A program made the translations under genes and the position numbers. From Acinetobacter wuhouensis (GTDB taxonomy: Bacteria > Pseudomonadota > Gammaproteobacteria > Pseudomonadales > Moraxellaceae), in contig NZ_CP031716.1 of NCBI RefSeq assembly GCF_001696605.3, positions 248,001 to 312,000 on the forward strand: a stretch of 64,000 nucleotides of DNA, in the 5' to 3' direction. Positions 48,070 to 57,536 of the stretch are shown one piece after another (within the stretch, counting starts at the first letter, position 1; each line of letters starts with the position of its first letter). The notes under the pieces were generated by a model that saw only the letters and a list, made by a program, of their open reading frames with translations, searched no databases and was not told where the DNA came from.

Positions 48070-48777
48070 CTATCCTTTAGGCAGTGGATAAAGCTTGTCA
48101 TCAAACTGCTCTAGTTTCGGAAATTCTAAAGCTTTTAAATTTTCTAAATTGCTTAAATGTTGTTGGTAATCCACTAACATTTGTTGACGAGCTTCATTTG
48201 AAATATAAGGGACATGATAGGCAACAAAAGGTGGAAGTACTTCAAAGCCAGCATAAGCCAAAGTTCCACGTTGAATGGGTAAAAGCAGGTCTTCAATCGA
48301 ACCATGAATCGCATGATCTCCAAACATGTGTTCACGTCCACCGAGGGTAAAACTGAGCATGGCTTTTTTACCGACCATCCCACCATGATTATAAAAACGT
48401 TTGCCACCATAGAAAATGCCTGAAACAAAGACGCGATCAATCCAGCCTTTTAACATTGCAGGCATAGATGTCCAATACATTGGAAAGTTTAGAATCACCA
48501 AATCAGCACGTTGGACTTTTTCGACTTCGACTTGAATATCTTCAGTCAACGTATGTGTTTTGGATGAATGACGTTGTTCTAAGGCATAGTTTAAATATTC
48601 AGCATTGCCACGACTATGAAAGTCTGCTTTAGATGCCACAGGATTAAAATCCATTTCATAAAGATCAGATACTTCAACGTGGTGACCTAAGTCTTTTAAG
48701 ACTTGAATTGCATGATCTTTTAGCGCTGTGGTAAATGACTGTGGTTCAGGGTGTGCATGTACAATGAGGATATTCAT
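48070..48777 (-). CDS. NAD(P)H-dependent quinone oxidoreductase, flavodoxin fold
   Basis: From the ATG at 48777 (MNILIVHAHPEPQSFTTALK) the product is 235 residues. The N-terminal HAHPEPxS loop binds the FMN/FAD phosphate; LVILNFPMYWTSMPAMLKGWIDRVF is the signature of the NQO1/MdaB-type flavodoxin_2 family, and GGKRF plus LGGREHMFG follow. Members reduce quinones or nitro compounds by two electrons, protecting from oxidative stress. It is monocistronic with repeat copy 2 just downstream. Which substrate it uses is not visible. Confidence 0.85.
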   Translation of the reverse strand: MNILIVHAHPEPQSFTTALKDHAIQVLKDLGHHVEVSDLYEMDFNPVASKADFHSRGNAEYLNYALEQRHSSKTHTLTEDIQVEVEKVQRADLVILNFPMYWTSMPAMLKGWIDRVFVSGIFYGGKRFYNHGGMVGKKAMLSFTLGGREHMFGDHAIHGSIEDLLLPIQRGTLAYAGFEVLPPFVAYHVPYISNEARQQMLVDYQQHLSNLENLKALEFPKLEQFDDKLYPLPKG

Positions 48778-48926
48778 AATTTTCTCTAATTCCATCTCAA
48801 CTTTTTGTTGTTCAATTTCTACAGTGTTTTTTGATTATTCATAAATCAGTATGCTTCGCCAATTACCTTAAGCATTATTTTTATGGCTGAAAAGTACATT
48901 CAATTGTAAAAGTATTGGGTATAAAA

Positions 48927-48954
48927 AAGCCCATGCAAATGGTGGCATAGGCTT
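48927..48954 (-). terminator. Terminator of the iclR-type gene
   Basis: AAGCC-C-ATGC (48927-48936) pairs with GCAT-A-GGCTT (48945-48954), one mismatch; on the minus strand it is followed by TTTTTTAT. A second perfect 12-bp hairpin, AAACATTGTTTT/AAAACAATGTTT, lies at 48968-48995 just before it in that direction. Confidence 0.75.
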
Positions 48955-49091
48955 TCTTACTCTGAAGAAACATTGTTTTCGTAAAAACAATGTTTATATC
49001 ATGGAATACTGAAGAACATAATCATATTATGAGAATATTTAAACTTAATCAAGTGATAAAAATATTACAAAATATTAAATTATCAATGTGT

Positions 49092-49880
49092 TTAAGGTTG
49101 CAGTTCAGTCAGTTGGTCATTTGCAGATAAGGCTTGATAACGTTTTTCAATCTGCGATGCTGAATCTTGCAGTGTTTCGATCAGCTTTTGGAGGTTTAAA
49201 AATTCAAAGCGGTTTTTTGAAGCAAGTACGGTCAATGCCATCGGTGCTTCTTTACTTGAAAATTTGATTGGAATAGAAAGCCCTGAAACATTAGGATCTA
49301 ATTCTCCTTGTGAAAAATAGTAACCTTGTTTCTTGATTTTTTTCATTTTATTGACAAAGGTTTCTTCGTTTTCAGCAAAGCCAGCTTCTGCCAATTGTGT
49401 CGCAAATTGAGTGTAATATTCATGGATTTTCTGCTTTGGCAGATGTGCCATGATGACTTTAGGTGAAGAACCCATAAACACAGGGCGAGGGCAACCACGA
49501 CCATACGAGAGTAGAGTTTCATCACGGTACACTTCATGATGTATGTCGATACAATAGTCATCATTCAAATGGGTCAGTAAACAGCACAATTCGGTACGGT
49601 TTGAAATTTCCTGCATAAAAGGCTTACTGATTTGAACCAAAGGATCAGTTGTTCTGGAAATATAATCCATGACTGCAATTTTAGGTCCAAGTGTGTAATC
49701 ACCTGAAGTGCCATTTAAGCGTTGCAAAATATCGGCTGAAACTAATTCTTTCAGATAGCGATAGCTGGTTGGTTTTGATAAGCCAAGTTCTTCACAAATC
49801 ACATCAACATTAATTACAGGGCGAGACACCGAAAATAAATCCAATACGGTGAGAATTTTGCCAAAACTTGAAAGTGCCAT
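49092..49880 (-). CDS. IclR family transcriptional regulator
   Basis: From the ATG at 49880, which has AGG at six bases, the product is 262 residues. An N-terminal winged helix-turn-helix (FGKILTVLDLFS...EELGLSKPTSYRYLKELVSA) is followed by the IclR effector domain (about 80-250; LGPKIAVMDYI, GRGCPRPVFMGSSPKVIMAHL, GELDPNVSGLSIPI). It is divergent from an aromatic-acid-type efflux operon 590 bases away, so it may control that operon and itself. The upstream region carries a perfect palindrome at 49964-49984. Effector not inferable. Confidence 0.9.
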   Translation of the reverse strand: MALSSFGKILTVLDLFSVSRPVINVDVICEELGLSKPTSYRYLKELVSADILQRLNGTSGDYTLGPKIAVMDYISRTTDPLVQISKPFMQEISNRTELCCLLTHLNDDYCIDIHHEVYRDETLLSYGRGCPRPVFMGSSPKVIMAHLPKQKIHEYYTQFATQLAEAGFAENEETFVNKMKKIKKQGYYFSQGELDPNVSGLSIPIKFSSKEAPMALTVLASKNRFEFLNLQKLIETLQDSASQIEKRYQALSANDQLTELQP

Positions 49881-50472
49881 TGATGACCTACTCAATTAGT
49901 GAGAATCAAAAAATAAAAAATTAATGTTACGTTATAACAAATTGTCCGGAAAAAAACAGCCAAATTTGCATTGTAAATGCAAATGATTCTACATTTTTCA
50001 ATTTGGTGTAGTTTTTGAGAAAAGTACACCATGGGGTGATGTTTATTCGAAATATATTATAATAAATTATCAAAATAAGATATTAATATTGACTTTTAGG
50101 TGTTTTTTTGAAAAAATTAGCAATATGAATATCCAATGATGAAAGTTAAACTTTGAGAAAAGCTTAGAATTTCAGCATAAATTGAGTCATTCTCTACTCA
50201 AACGTTGTATTTGAACAAAAACATTCAATAAGAAGTCTATTGAATGTTCATATTATTGTTCGCTTATTCACATATTTAAATTTTTTACGAACTTCACTGT
50301 TTATTGATTTAGATGGTGCAGTTTTTTGGTCGCTCTAAAAAATCAAAATGTGATGTATGCAACTAAAATTGTAATAATGACGCTGTATCTTTCAGAGATT
50401 TTAAGTCGAAGGACAGCCGTTAAAAATTGCAATGGAGAAGCCAAATAAAATTTAAGTTATAGCGAGCGCAAA
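49881..50472. other. 592-bp divergent control region between the IclR gene and the efflux operon
   Basis: No reading frame of note. Two perfect dyads stand out: ATTTGCATT-GTA-AATGCAAAT at 49964-49984, 84 bases before the regulator start, a good candidate for an IclR-type operator; and AACATTCAATA-N7-TATTGAATGTT at 50220-50248, an 11-bp arm repeat upstream of the efflux genes. The rest is AT-rich. Confidence 0.55.
49964..49984. promoter_or_regulatory. Perfect 9-3-9 palindrome, candidate IclR-family operator
   Basis: ATTTGCATT at 49964-49972 and AATGCAAAT at 49976-49984 are exact reverse complements separated by GTA. Position, upstream of the divergent regulator gene, fits autoregulation. No experimental or comparative support is available here. 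Confidence 0.45.
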
Positions 50473-52572
50473 ATGTTACTGATCAAACCACTATTGGCTT
50501 TTAGACCCAATAAATTGGATTGGATTTTTGCGAGCAAAACTTTTATTGCGGGGATGTTGGCTCTTTATATCGCCTTTGAATTGAACCTCAGTTATCCGAT
50601 TTGGGCGATTGGTACCGTATTTGTCACAGCAAACCCTTATTCAGGTATGTTGGCTTCAAAAAGTATCTATCGTCTTTTAGGTACATTATTTGGGGCGATT
50701 TTTGCACTTGCCGTCACATCACATTTGATCAATACGCCGTGGCTATTCGTTTTTGTACTGGCAACTTGGGTCGGAATTTGTCTCTATCTTTCACTCATTG
50801 ATCGTTCACCTCGAAGTTATGTGGTGATGTTGGCAGGATATACCGCGGTTATTATTTGTTTTAACTCGATTTATTATATTGATATGGTTTCAATTTTTGA
50901 CATGGCGGTCGGACGCTTTTTAGAAATTTCTTTGGGCGTGGTTTGTGGCTCTGTGGTATCCGCAACGATCTTTCCGATGCATATTGGACCTGTGGTACAA
51001 ATGCGTGTGTCTAAAACCTTAGCAGATACTAAACAAGCTTTTGATTCGATTTTATCCGATCCTAAACATTTGGATAATTACACACAACTCTTAGCCAATA
51101 TCACACGGGATACCTCGGATATTCATACCATGGCAGAGCATTTGAGTTATGAAAAATCAAAATTTAAAGGCATGACCAAACCGCTACAAGAGTTATTACA
51201 TCAAATGACGATGTTGGTTGCCAATCTGGTTGCAATGTCTGAACGGATGAAACAGCTTGATCAAATTGATTTAAATTATCGTCCATATCTCCGTGAATTC
51301 CATCAATGCATCGATCAGTTTTTAGATCAGCAAAAAAACTTAGAAGATCATGAATTAAAGCATTTACCAGAGAACTTTGATTCAGATTTTAAAAATATTG
51401 CGCTACATGCAACATCTGAACAGCAAGTTATTCTGGGCAGTTTGAAAATGGATATTCGCCATTTTATTCAAAATGTTCGTGCCGTACAGTTAATTTGGCA
51501 ACGCATCCAAAAAGGTGATAGTACATTACCTGAATCGATTACACCGTTGACCACAGCCTATCCAAGTTTACATCGTGATTATGGTATTGCAGTACGTGGT
51601 GGTTTATCTGCATTTCTTACCACACTTATAGCGTGCTCATTTTGGATACTGAGTGGTTGGAAAATGGGTTTTATGATGGCTGAAATGGCAGCGATCAGTG
51701 CATGTATTTTGACCTTTTTAGATGATCCAGTGCCTGCATTAAAAATGTTTATTCGTGCCAGTATTTACGCTGCATTCTTTGTCTTTATTTATGCATATGG
51801 GATTTTTCCACATATCACAGCGTTTTGGCAATTAGCACTGGTTTTGGCGCCATTCATCATGTTCTGTGTGATGTTGTACCTACATCCACCTTTACATGGT
51901 TTGGGCTTACCTTTGATTATGAGCACGATCATGGGTTTAAATCTTCAAAATCGCTATGCCATGGATCAAGTGACATTCTTTGATGCGTCTATTGGTACGG
52001 TGATTGGACCTGTGATCGCGGTATGCATGGTACAAATGGTGCGTGCAATGTCACCAGAAATGACCGTGCAACGGATGCTCGCTCTACATTATAAAGCGAT
52101 GCGTGAAACCATTCTTATGCCTTATGGCACAGGTTTTAGAATACATTTGCGCAGTATTCTGGATCGTATTGGTGTGCTGAATACCAAGATGATTCAGTCA
52201 GAACATCTCAAAGTGGAAATTAATAAGGCATTGATTGAATCCAGCGCTGCGATTGATTTAACCCGTTTACAAGAGCTGATGAAAAAACTGCCTGCGGATT
52301 CTATTACTGCGCTGTCTATTGCCAAATTACAAAGTCTACTGAGTCAGTGGTTAAGTGAGCGTGAAAGCTATCAAGTTGATGAAGCTTTGCAACATCAATT
52401 GATTCAACAGTTTTCTCAAGTTGTTGCAGATGCGCAAGCTGTGGGGGATGAGGATATTCGCCATCGTATTGAAATTTCAGTCAATAACATTCGCAATAGC
52501 ATTTGCCATATTTCAGTCGTAGATACTCAAGCAACAGAACCACAAACGACAACAACTTTAATTGGAGCATGA
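50473..52572 (+). CDS. FUSC family inner-membrane efflux protein, AaeB-like
   Basis: The 699-residue protein has two blocks of about five transmembrane helices (about 20-160 and 385-525) separated by a helical cytosolic region, as in AaeB and other FUSC/aromatic acid exporters. ALYIAFELNLSYPIWAIGTVFVTANPYSGMLASKSIYRLLGT is the signature N-terminal FUSC segment (the run ending GTLFGA). It would act with the small DUF1656 protein and the HlyD-type periplasmic adaptor encoded next. Likely exports aromatic acids or other amphipathic compounds; true substrate unknown. Confidence 0.88.
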   Translation: MLLIKPLLAFRPNKLDWIFASKTFIAGMLALYIAFELNLSYPIWAIGTVFVTANPYSGMLASKSIYRLLGTLFGAIFALAVTSHLINTPWLFVFVLATWVGICLYLSLIDRSPRSYVVMLAGYTAVIICFNSIYYIDMVSIFDMAVGRFLEISLGVVCGSVVSATIFPMHIGPVVQMRVSKTLADTKQAFDSILSDPKHLDNYTQLLANITRDTSDIHTMAEHLSYEKSKFKGMTKPLQELLHQMTMLVANLVAMSERMKQLDQIDLNYRPYLREFHQCIDQFLDQQKNLEDHELKHLPENFDSDFKNIALHATSEQQVILGSLKMDIRHFIQNVRAVQLIWQRIQKGDSTLPESITPLTTAYPSLHRDYGIAVRGGLSAFLTTLIACSFWILSGWKMGFMMAEMAAISACILTFLDDPVPALKMFIRASIYAAFFVFIYAYGIFPHITAFWQLALVLAPFIMFCVMLYLHPPLHGLGLPLIMSTIMGLNLQNRYAMDQVTFFDASIGTVIGPVIAVCMVQMVRAMSPEMTVQRMLALHYKAMRETILMPYGTGFRIHLRSILDRIGVLNTKMIQSEHLKVEINKALIESSAAIDLTRLQELMKKLPADSITALSIAKLQSLLSQWLSERESYQVDEALQHQLIQQFSQVVADAQAVGDEDIRHRIEISVNNIRNSICHISVVDTQATEPQTTTTLIGA

Positions 52573-52574
52573 AT

Positions 52575-52781
52575 ATGGGTGAGTTAAACATTTATGGCAT
52601 TTATGTTCCGATATTTTTGATACAAGCCGTGATCGCCTTTGTGATTTGGAAATTTGTTTGTATCGGTACAGACCGTTTGATTGAGAAAGATTTAATCGCT
52701 TTGCCTGGTATTTTTAATATCAGCTTATATCTGATTATTTTATGGATTTTGCATTGGGTGGTGATTCAAATCACCACTTAA
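52575..52781 (+). CDS. DUF1656 (AaeX-like) small membrane protein
   Basis: The 68-residue product from the ATG at 52575 has two transmembrane helices (about 8-28 and 44-64). MGELNIYGIYVPIFLIQAVIAF is the DUF1656 signature. The ribosome site GGAG (52564-52567) lies inside the last codons of the preceding gene, and the gene starts two bases after that gene's stop, so they are coupled. In E. coli the equivalent is AaeX, between the genes for AaeA and AaeB-like proteins. Confidence 0.85.
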   Translation: MGELNIYGIYVPIFLIQAVIAFVIWKFVCIGTDRLIEKDLIALPGIFNISLYLIILWILHWVVIQITT

Positions 52782-52842
52782 TTGTCGTGATCGGTTGCTA
52801 GGTGTTGTGTTGTTTTAAAAGTTTAATGATTGGACAAGTGAA

Positions 52843-53853
52843 ATGAATAAGTTTGATGTGCGTAAAGTAATACGCCCAGTCTCTTTGGCTGTGGTGGTCA
52901 TCATCGCGATCTTTTGTGGACTACATATTTGGAATTATTACAATGCTGAACCGTGGACACGAGATGGTCGTGTACGTGGTGATGTGATCCAAGTGTCCTC
53001 AGATATTGCGGGTTTGGTCACTGAGGTGATGGTTCAAGATAACCAAACTGTGAAAAAAGGGCAGACTCTATTTAAAATTGATCTGGCACGCCAAACTTTG
53101 GATGTTGAACAAGCCAAGTCAGATTTAGCAAAAGCACAATCAGGATTGGCGGAAGCGGAAGCAGGGCTTGCAGAAGCCAGAGCTAATATTGTCAAATCCA
53201 AAGCCAATATTAATCTTGCAGATAAAAATGCCAGTCGCTATTCAAACTTGATGGATGGTGCAATCTCTAAACAAGAGCAAGATCAAATGTTTGCAACACG
53301 TGATCAATCACATGCTGAACATCAGCAACTTGAAGCAGCTGTGCAACAAGCCGAAGCCAATATTAAACAGCAAAAAGCCTTAATTGAAGCAGCAACCAGC
53401 AGTGTGCATTTGGCACAGCTCAATATGCAACGTTCTGAGGTGGTTGCTCCAGCGGATGGGACGTTGTCTAATTTTGATTTACGCGCAGGGAATTATGTCA
53501 AAGTTGGACAAGCTGTAGCTGCTTTATTAGATCGTAAACAACTTTATGTAGTCGGGTATTTTGAAGAAACTAAACTCAATAAAATTCATTTGGGTGATCC
53601 AGCAACGATTCAGTTGATGGGGGATTCTGAGAAATACAAAGGGCATGTTCAAGGGATTGCTTCAGGTATTGAAGACCGTGAACGGACGACTTCTTCAGGC
53701 TTATTGGCGAATGTGAATCCTACATTCAGTTGGGTTCGTTTGGCGCAACGTGTCCCTGTAAAAATTGTTTTAGATGATGTTCCACATGATTCATTAGCAT
53801 TTGTCGCAGGGCGTACCGTGACTGTACATATTTTGGAAAAACCGAAAAAGTAG
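52843..53853 (+). CDS. HlyD/AaeA-like membrane fusion protein
   Basis: The 336-residue periplasmic adaptor has one N-terminal transmembrane helix (about 14-30), a lipoyl half (GDVIQVSSDIAGLVTEVMVQDNQTVKKGQTLFKID), a long coiled-coil hairpin (about 82-195, Ala/Gln/Lys-rich), the second lipoyl half and a beta barrel. It links the FUSC protein to an outer-membrane channel. Third gene of the operon, 61 bases after DUF1656; a terminator follows. Confidence 0.9.
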   Translation: MNKFDVRKVIRPVSLAVVVIIAIFCGLHIWNYYNAEPWTRDGRVRGDVIQVSSDIAGLVTEVMVQDNQTVKKGQTLFKIDLARQTLDVEQAKSDLAKAQSGLAEAEAGLAEARANIVKSKANINLADKNASRYSNLMDGAISKQEQDQMFATRDQSHAEHQQLEAAVQQAEANIKQQKALIEAATSSVHLAQLNMQRSEVVAPADGTLSNFDLRAGNYVKVGQAVAALLDRKQLYVVGYFEETKLNKIHLGDPATIQLMGDSEKYKGHVQGIASGIEDRERTTSSGLLANVNPTFSWVRLAQRVPVKIVLDDVPHDSLAFVAGRTVTVHILEKPKK

Positions 53854-53887
53854 TAGCTTCAAACTGATTCAGATCATTCAACTTTTG

Positions 53888-53911
53888 ACCCACCGTGAGG
53901 TGGGTTTTTTT
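53888..53911 (+). terminator. Rho-independent terminator of the efflux operon
   Basis: ACCCACC (53888-53894), loop GTGA, GGTGGGT (53899-53905), then T7. Confidence 0.92.
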
Positions 53912-53947
53912 ATTGAATAAGGCTCTGAGAAGTTTATAAATACATCA

Positions 53948-54313
53948 TTAGTTTAGATCCAGAAAATTATCTTTTTCTAAATAATGGTTTAGAGCATGAA
54001 CCAGTTCCCCATCTGTCGCATTTGGTTTTTGTTGTATAGCTAAATCGATAACGTCCTGAATATTTTCATCTGAACATGAGTAACTAAATCTATGTGCAAT
54101 CACATCTTCAGGATAGATTTCAGAATCATCATCCGACACACTGACAGTGTTGCTGATTAAAATTTTTTGCCCTAAGAAAAGAGAATCTTCTTTTGTATAA
54201 ATTGCATAGAAAAAAGTAGGATCATACTTTTCAGAGCGCTCAATCTTCTGTTTGACCAGTTGAATAAAATCTTCAATCAAATAGATTTTATGTTTGAAAT
54301 TAGCTGAGTTCAT
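53948..54313 (-). CDS. Hypothetical acidic protein
   Basis: A 121-residue acidic, soluble product without signal peptide (MNSANFKHKIYLIEDFIQLV...HYLEKDNFLDLN). It ends in a helix-rich region with DGELVHALNHYLEKD. The start and spacing (30 bases after the preceding gene on the same strand, ruvX ends at 54344 counting leftward) suggest it could be the last gene of the yqgE-ruvX operon. Family not recognised; small acidic proteins of this sort are sometimes immunity proteins, but no toxin is nearby. Confidence 0.55.
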   Translation of the reverse strand: MNSANFKHKIYLIEDFIQLVKQKIERSEKYDPTFFYAIYTKEDSLFLGQKILISNTVSVSDDDSEIYPEDVIAHRFSYSCSDENIQDVIDLAIQQKPNATDGELVHALNHYLEKDNFLDLN

Positions 54314-54343
54314 TTGGACATTTCAATTCATTTAACAATCTGA

Positions 54344-54817
54344 TTAAGGCACTAACCCTTCAGGATTACGATACCAACTTTCGATAAATAAAGCGGCAGC
54401 AATACTATCCGCAGATATTTTTTTCCCACGACCTTGTGCTTGATAATGATCTAACTCATGACGAGCTTCACGGGTGGTAAGACGCTCATCGACCATGAAG
54501 GTTTCAATATTGGTTTGATGACGAATACGACGTGCAAATTTACGCGCACGGGTCGATAATTCAGATTCAGAATCATCCATATTTAGCGGTAAACCGACTA
54601 AAAATAAATTCGGTTGATGCTGTTTTACAATTTTTAAAAGTTCATCCCAATTTGGAATCCCATCTTTCATCGGGAAAAGTGCAAGCGGTGTAGCACTTTC
54701 AATCAGTGAAGAACCCACCGCCATTCCCATTTTTTGTGTACCAAAATCAAAAGCCATAATTAATTTTGGAGAAGTATTTTGTGAGGAAGCTTGTTGCGGT
54801 GGATTTAAATCAGGCAT
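54344..54817 (-). CDS. ruvX: Putative pre-16S rRNA nuclease / Holliday junction resolvase-like YqgF
   Basis: From the ATG at 54817 the product is 157 residues with the RNase H-like fold: Asp in [30 protein letters not shown], and a C-terminal [12 protein letters not shown] provide the three acidic residues. YqgF processes the 5' end of 16S rRNA and is essential in E. coli. The ATG overlaps the yqgE stop by eight bases (ATGCCTGA), so the genes are translationally coupled. The N-terminal [12 protein letters not shown] is a non-conserved extension. Confidence 0.9.
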   Translation of the reverse strand: MPDLNPPQQASSQNTSPKLIMAFDFGTQKMGMAVGSSLIESATPLALFPMKDGIPNWDELLKIVKQHQPNLFLVGLPLNMDDSESELSTRARKFARRIRHQTNIETFMVDERLTTREARHELDHYQAQGRGKKISADSIAAALFIESWYRNPEGLVP

Positions 54818-55364
54818 GTCCAATCTCAGAAGATAACCAAGTACGATCAATGCCTATTTTACGATATGCAGCATCCCAACGGTCGGTATAAGGTAAATTA
54901 AATACCAAATCCATATCAGAATCGCAGACTAACCAATCACCACGAGAAATTTCCCCTTCAAGTTGGTTCTTCGTCCAACTGGCATAGCCCAACGCGATTT
55001 GATAGCGTCCTACGCCTTCATTATGGGCAATTGCATCTAAAATATCTTTACTTGTGGTGATACACAGATTTTCCCCAACAGCAATCGACGAATGCCAAGT
55101 CGGTTGACCTGTATGTAACACAAAGCCTGCTTCAGGACGTAAAGGGCCACCTTGCAACACTTCATGTGGATGAACATTATCTGCTTCTATTTCAAGATCA
55201 TTTAAAAGTTCTTTGACTTGAATCCCCGAAGGTCGGTTGATAATAATGCCTTGAGCACCCTCTTCATCGTGTCGAGCGATATAAATGACTGTATTGGCAA
55301 AAAAATCATCTGCCATTTCAGGTGGTGCAATTAGACAACGATGTGAAAGATATTGTTTGCTCAA
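54810..55364 (-). CDS. YqgE/AlgH family protein
   Basis: The 184-residue protein starts with [37 protein letters not shown] and GIIINRPSG, the hallmarks of the UPF0301 (YqgE/AlgH) family of unknown biochemical role (AlgH was named for alginate effects in Pseudomonas). The start codon is TTG, with AAGGAG seven bases upstream and no ATG in frame nearby, so I consider it genuine. It leads the yqgE-ruvX pair, a widely conserved neighbourhood. Confidence 0.93.
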   Translation of the reverse strand: MSKQYLSHRCLIAPPEMADDFFANTVIYIARHDEEGAQGIIINRPSGIQVKELLNDLEIEADNVHPHEVLQGGPLRPEAGFVLHTGQPTWHSSIAVGENLCITTSKDILDAIAHNEGVGRYQIALGYASWTKNQLEGEISRGDWLVCDSDMDLVFNLPYTDRWDAAYRKIGIDRTWLSSEIGHA

Positions 55365-55737
55365 TATGCAACTCCTTTAATCCATTCAAATTAAGCTTTT
55401 AATTTTTTAAGAATATTCATGTCTATATAAATAGCATACTTCAAAGAAATAGTTTGATGATTCTTACAAAGGTGTGAAAAATATGCCATATTAAAACTCA
55501 ATGTGTTTAAAAAACAATCAAACAAACTATTGAATAAAAATAATAATTTGCTTGCTATTTAATCTAAATTAAATGAATACGGTTAAAAAATATGATTCAC
55601 TGATCATTCGATGTAATTTTGTTTAGTATATGTTGAAGATGTAGTTTTTATATAATTTCAATATTCAAGATGAATATTGAAACTATTGTTATTGATTTGT
55701 AATATCTCGCGCATACTTTATTAATAATCATAATATT
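55365..55737. other. 373-bp AT-rich divergent intergenic region
   Basis: It separates yqgE from the COG3014-like gene and must hold both promoters. I see no open frame or strong dyad; it is about three-quarters A/T with runs such as AAAAATAATAATTTGC. Confidence 0.4.
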
Positions 55738-57096
55738 ATGGAATTTTCATTCACGAAAAATATTGGGGTCGCTTGTCTATCATTGGCTTTATCCATGAGT
55801 GTTCAAGCAGGGGTTTTTAGTACATATGAAGAGGATGGGGCACTTTTTAGAAGTGATCTGAATAGTCAGATCTCAGCACCGACTTTAGCCAAATTTGATA
55901 AAAATCTATCTTCTAAAGACGCCGTGTTGTACAACTTAGAAAAAGCACGTCTATTGCAAGTGAATCATCAGTATGAGGAAAGTGCTGATGTGTATAAAAA
56001 AGCCTTTGAATTACTAGAAAAGCAAAATAATCGTGCCAAAGTCAGCGTTTCTCGCCTTGGTTTTAAAGCACTTTCGATGCTGAGTAACGATTCAATCGTA
56101 CCTTATGATGTACCCCCTTATGAGCAAGTTCTTGCACATATTTCTCAAGCGAAAAACTATATCTTTTTAAAAGATTCAGAAGCTGCAAGTGTTGAAATGC
56201 GAATTGCACAACGTATCCAGCGTGAAATTGAAATTGATCATGAAAAAGAGTTAGAGAAGAAGTCTGCAAAAGCCAGTAAGAATGAACCGAGTAATCCCGC
56301 TTTAGAAAATGTCGATGAAGCTTTCGCAGGACTAAATACGATTGCTGGGAAAATAAAAAATACTTACCAAAATGCTTATGCATTTTATATGGCTGCCAAT
56401 CTTTGGGAAGCCGTTGGAGAATCCAATGATGCGTTGGTTGATTATAAAAAAGCTTATGAATTGCAACCAGATACAAACTTAGCCAAAGATGTACAACGTT
56501 TAGATCGTAGTCCAGCTCGTGGTAAAGGTGCTGTGCCAGTTATTGTATTTATCGAACAAGGAATTGTACCTAAAAAAATTGAAAACAAACTGGCTTTACC
56601 GATGCCAAACGGCATCATGAATATTGCATTTGCAACTTATGAACCAAGTACCTATGTCAATCCTGAAAGTCTAAATATCAAACTGGGCAATAAAGCACAA
56701 CGCAGCTTTGTATTGAATGATATTGGCGCACTTGCAGTAAAAGATTTAAAAGAAAAAATGGTGGGAACGGTCACCAGTCAAATTCTGCGTGCAACGACTA
56801 AATATGCAGCTCAACAACAATTGGGACAGCAACTCGGCTCTCTAGGACAGTTGGCTGGCAACTTGATGAATATTGCTACAGAACGTGCAGATTTACGTGC
56901 ATGGTCAACCTTACCGAGTAATACCCAAATCGCGCGCTTTGATGTCGCACCAGGAAAGCACAATCTACAGATTTTTGGAAAACGTGCTAACAGTGAGCCT
57001 GTGAGTTTGGATGTAGCAGCGAATCAAACCGTATTTGTTTATGTCAATGATGTGAATGAGCGTATCACGACCAGTATCAGTACCATCAGTTATTAA
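55738..57096 (+). CDS. COG3014-like exported protein with TPR-like helices
   Basis: The 452-residue protein has a signal peptide (cleavage near SVQA-G, residue 24) without a lipobox. Residues about 60-245 contain helical repeats of TPR type (NLEKARLLQVNHQYEESADVYKKAFELLEK; GESNDALVDYKKAYELQPD), followed by a beta-rich C-terminal domain with ARFDVAPGKHNLQIFGKR. Such COG3014-family proteins sit with YcfL and LpoB in several gamma-proteobacteria, as here. The start ATG lacks a clear ribosome site (only TAATAT). Probably a periplasmic or outer-membrane partner in peptidoglycan synthase control; function inferred from context only. Confidence 0.65.
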   Translation: MEFSFTKNIGVACLSLALSMSVQAGVFSTYEEDGALFRSDLNSQISAPTLAKFDKNLSSKDAVLYNLEKARLLQVNHQYEESADVYKKAFELLEKQNNRAKVSVSRLGFKALSMLSNDSIVPYDVPPYEQVLAHISQAKNYIFLKDSEAASVEMRIAQRIQREIEIDHEKELEKKSAKASKNEPSNPALENVDEAFAGLNTIAGKIKNTYQNAYAFYMAANLWEAVGESNDALVDYKKAYELQPDTNLAKDVQRLDRSPARGKGAVPVIVFIEQGIVPKKIENKLALPMPNGIMNIAFATYEPSTYVNPESLNIKLGNKAQRSFVLNDIGALAVKDLKEKMVGTVTSQILRATTKYAAQQQLGQQLGSLGQLAGNLMNIATERADLRAWSTLPSNTQIARFDVAPGKHNLQIFGKRANSEPVSLDVAANQTVFVYVNDVNERITTSISTISY

Positions 57097-57119
57097 TTTT
57101 TTAAATTAGAGAAAATGCA

Positions 57120-57524
57120 ATGAAAACATTATTAAAGCTCAGTTTATTGGGTGTGCTTTCTGCAACAGTTGTGGGCTGTACAGCGCCAAATGCACTGTCG
57201 ACCAAAACAGCTGCAGATGGCACTTATTCTGTGAAAACAGTGGGGAATAACCCATGGTTAAACACCAAAGTTTCGGCTGAGCGTATCTCAATGGCTTATG
57301 CAGGGGATTTGAAAAAAGTTTCTTTAGGCATTAAGGGTGATTGGTTTGTGACCAAAGAATTTTTATACAAAATTGTTTGGGTCGATGCAAATAACATGGA
57401 AATTAGCCCAGAAAGTTCAATCTGGAAACCAATTCAATTGGCAGGTCGTGAAACGAAAACAGTTCAATCTGTTGCACCAAATCCATCGGCTGTTGATGTC
57501 ATTGTTTATTTAAAAGGTAATTAA
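57120..57524 (+). CDS. YcfL family lipoprotein
   Basis: A 134-residue lipoprotein: hydrophobic start and lipobox VVGC (C20), then a single beta-rich domain (VSAERISMAYAGDLKKVSLG...TVQSVAPNPSAVDVIVYLKGN) matching YcfL. In E. coli ycfL precedes lpoB (ycfM), as it does here by 12 bases. The function of YcfL is not established; it may help LpoB. An Ile/Val strand pattern and no cysteine other than the lipidated one. Clearly in one operon with the next gene. Confidence 0.85.
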   Translation: MKTLLKLSLLGVLSATVVGCTAPNALSTKTAADGTYSVKTVGNNPWLNTKVSAERISMAYAGDLKKVSLGIKGDWFVTKEFLYKIVWVDANNMEISPESSIWKPIQLAGRETKTVQSVAPNPSAVDVIVYLKGN

Positions 57525-57536
57525 GGAAATAGATCC

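Noticed and set aside
49925..49945. GTTATAAC palindrome upstream of the IclR gene as an operator
   Set aside because: Only eight bases and AT-rich; the longer dyad at 49964-49984 is the better candidate.
56063..56476. 137-codon frame antisense to the COG3014-like gene
   Set aside because: No ribosome site, no homology seen, and inside a gene with a clear signal peptide and operon context.
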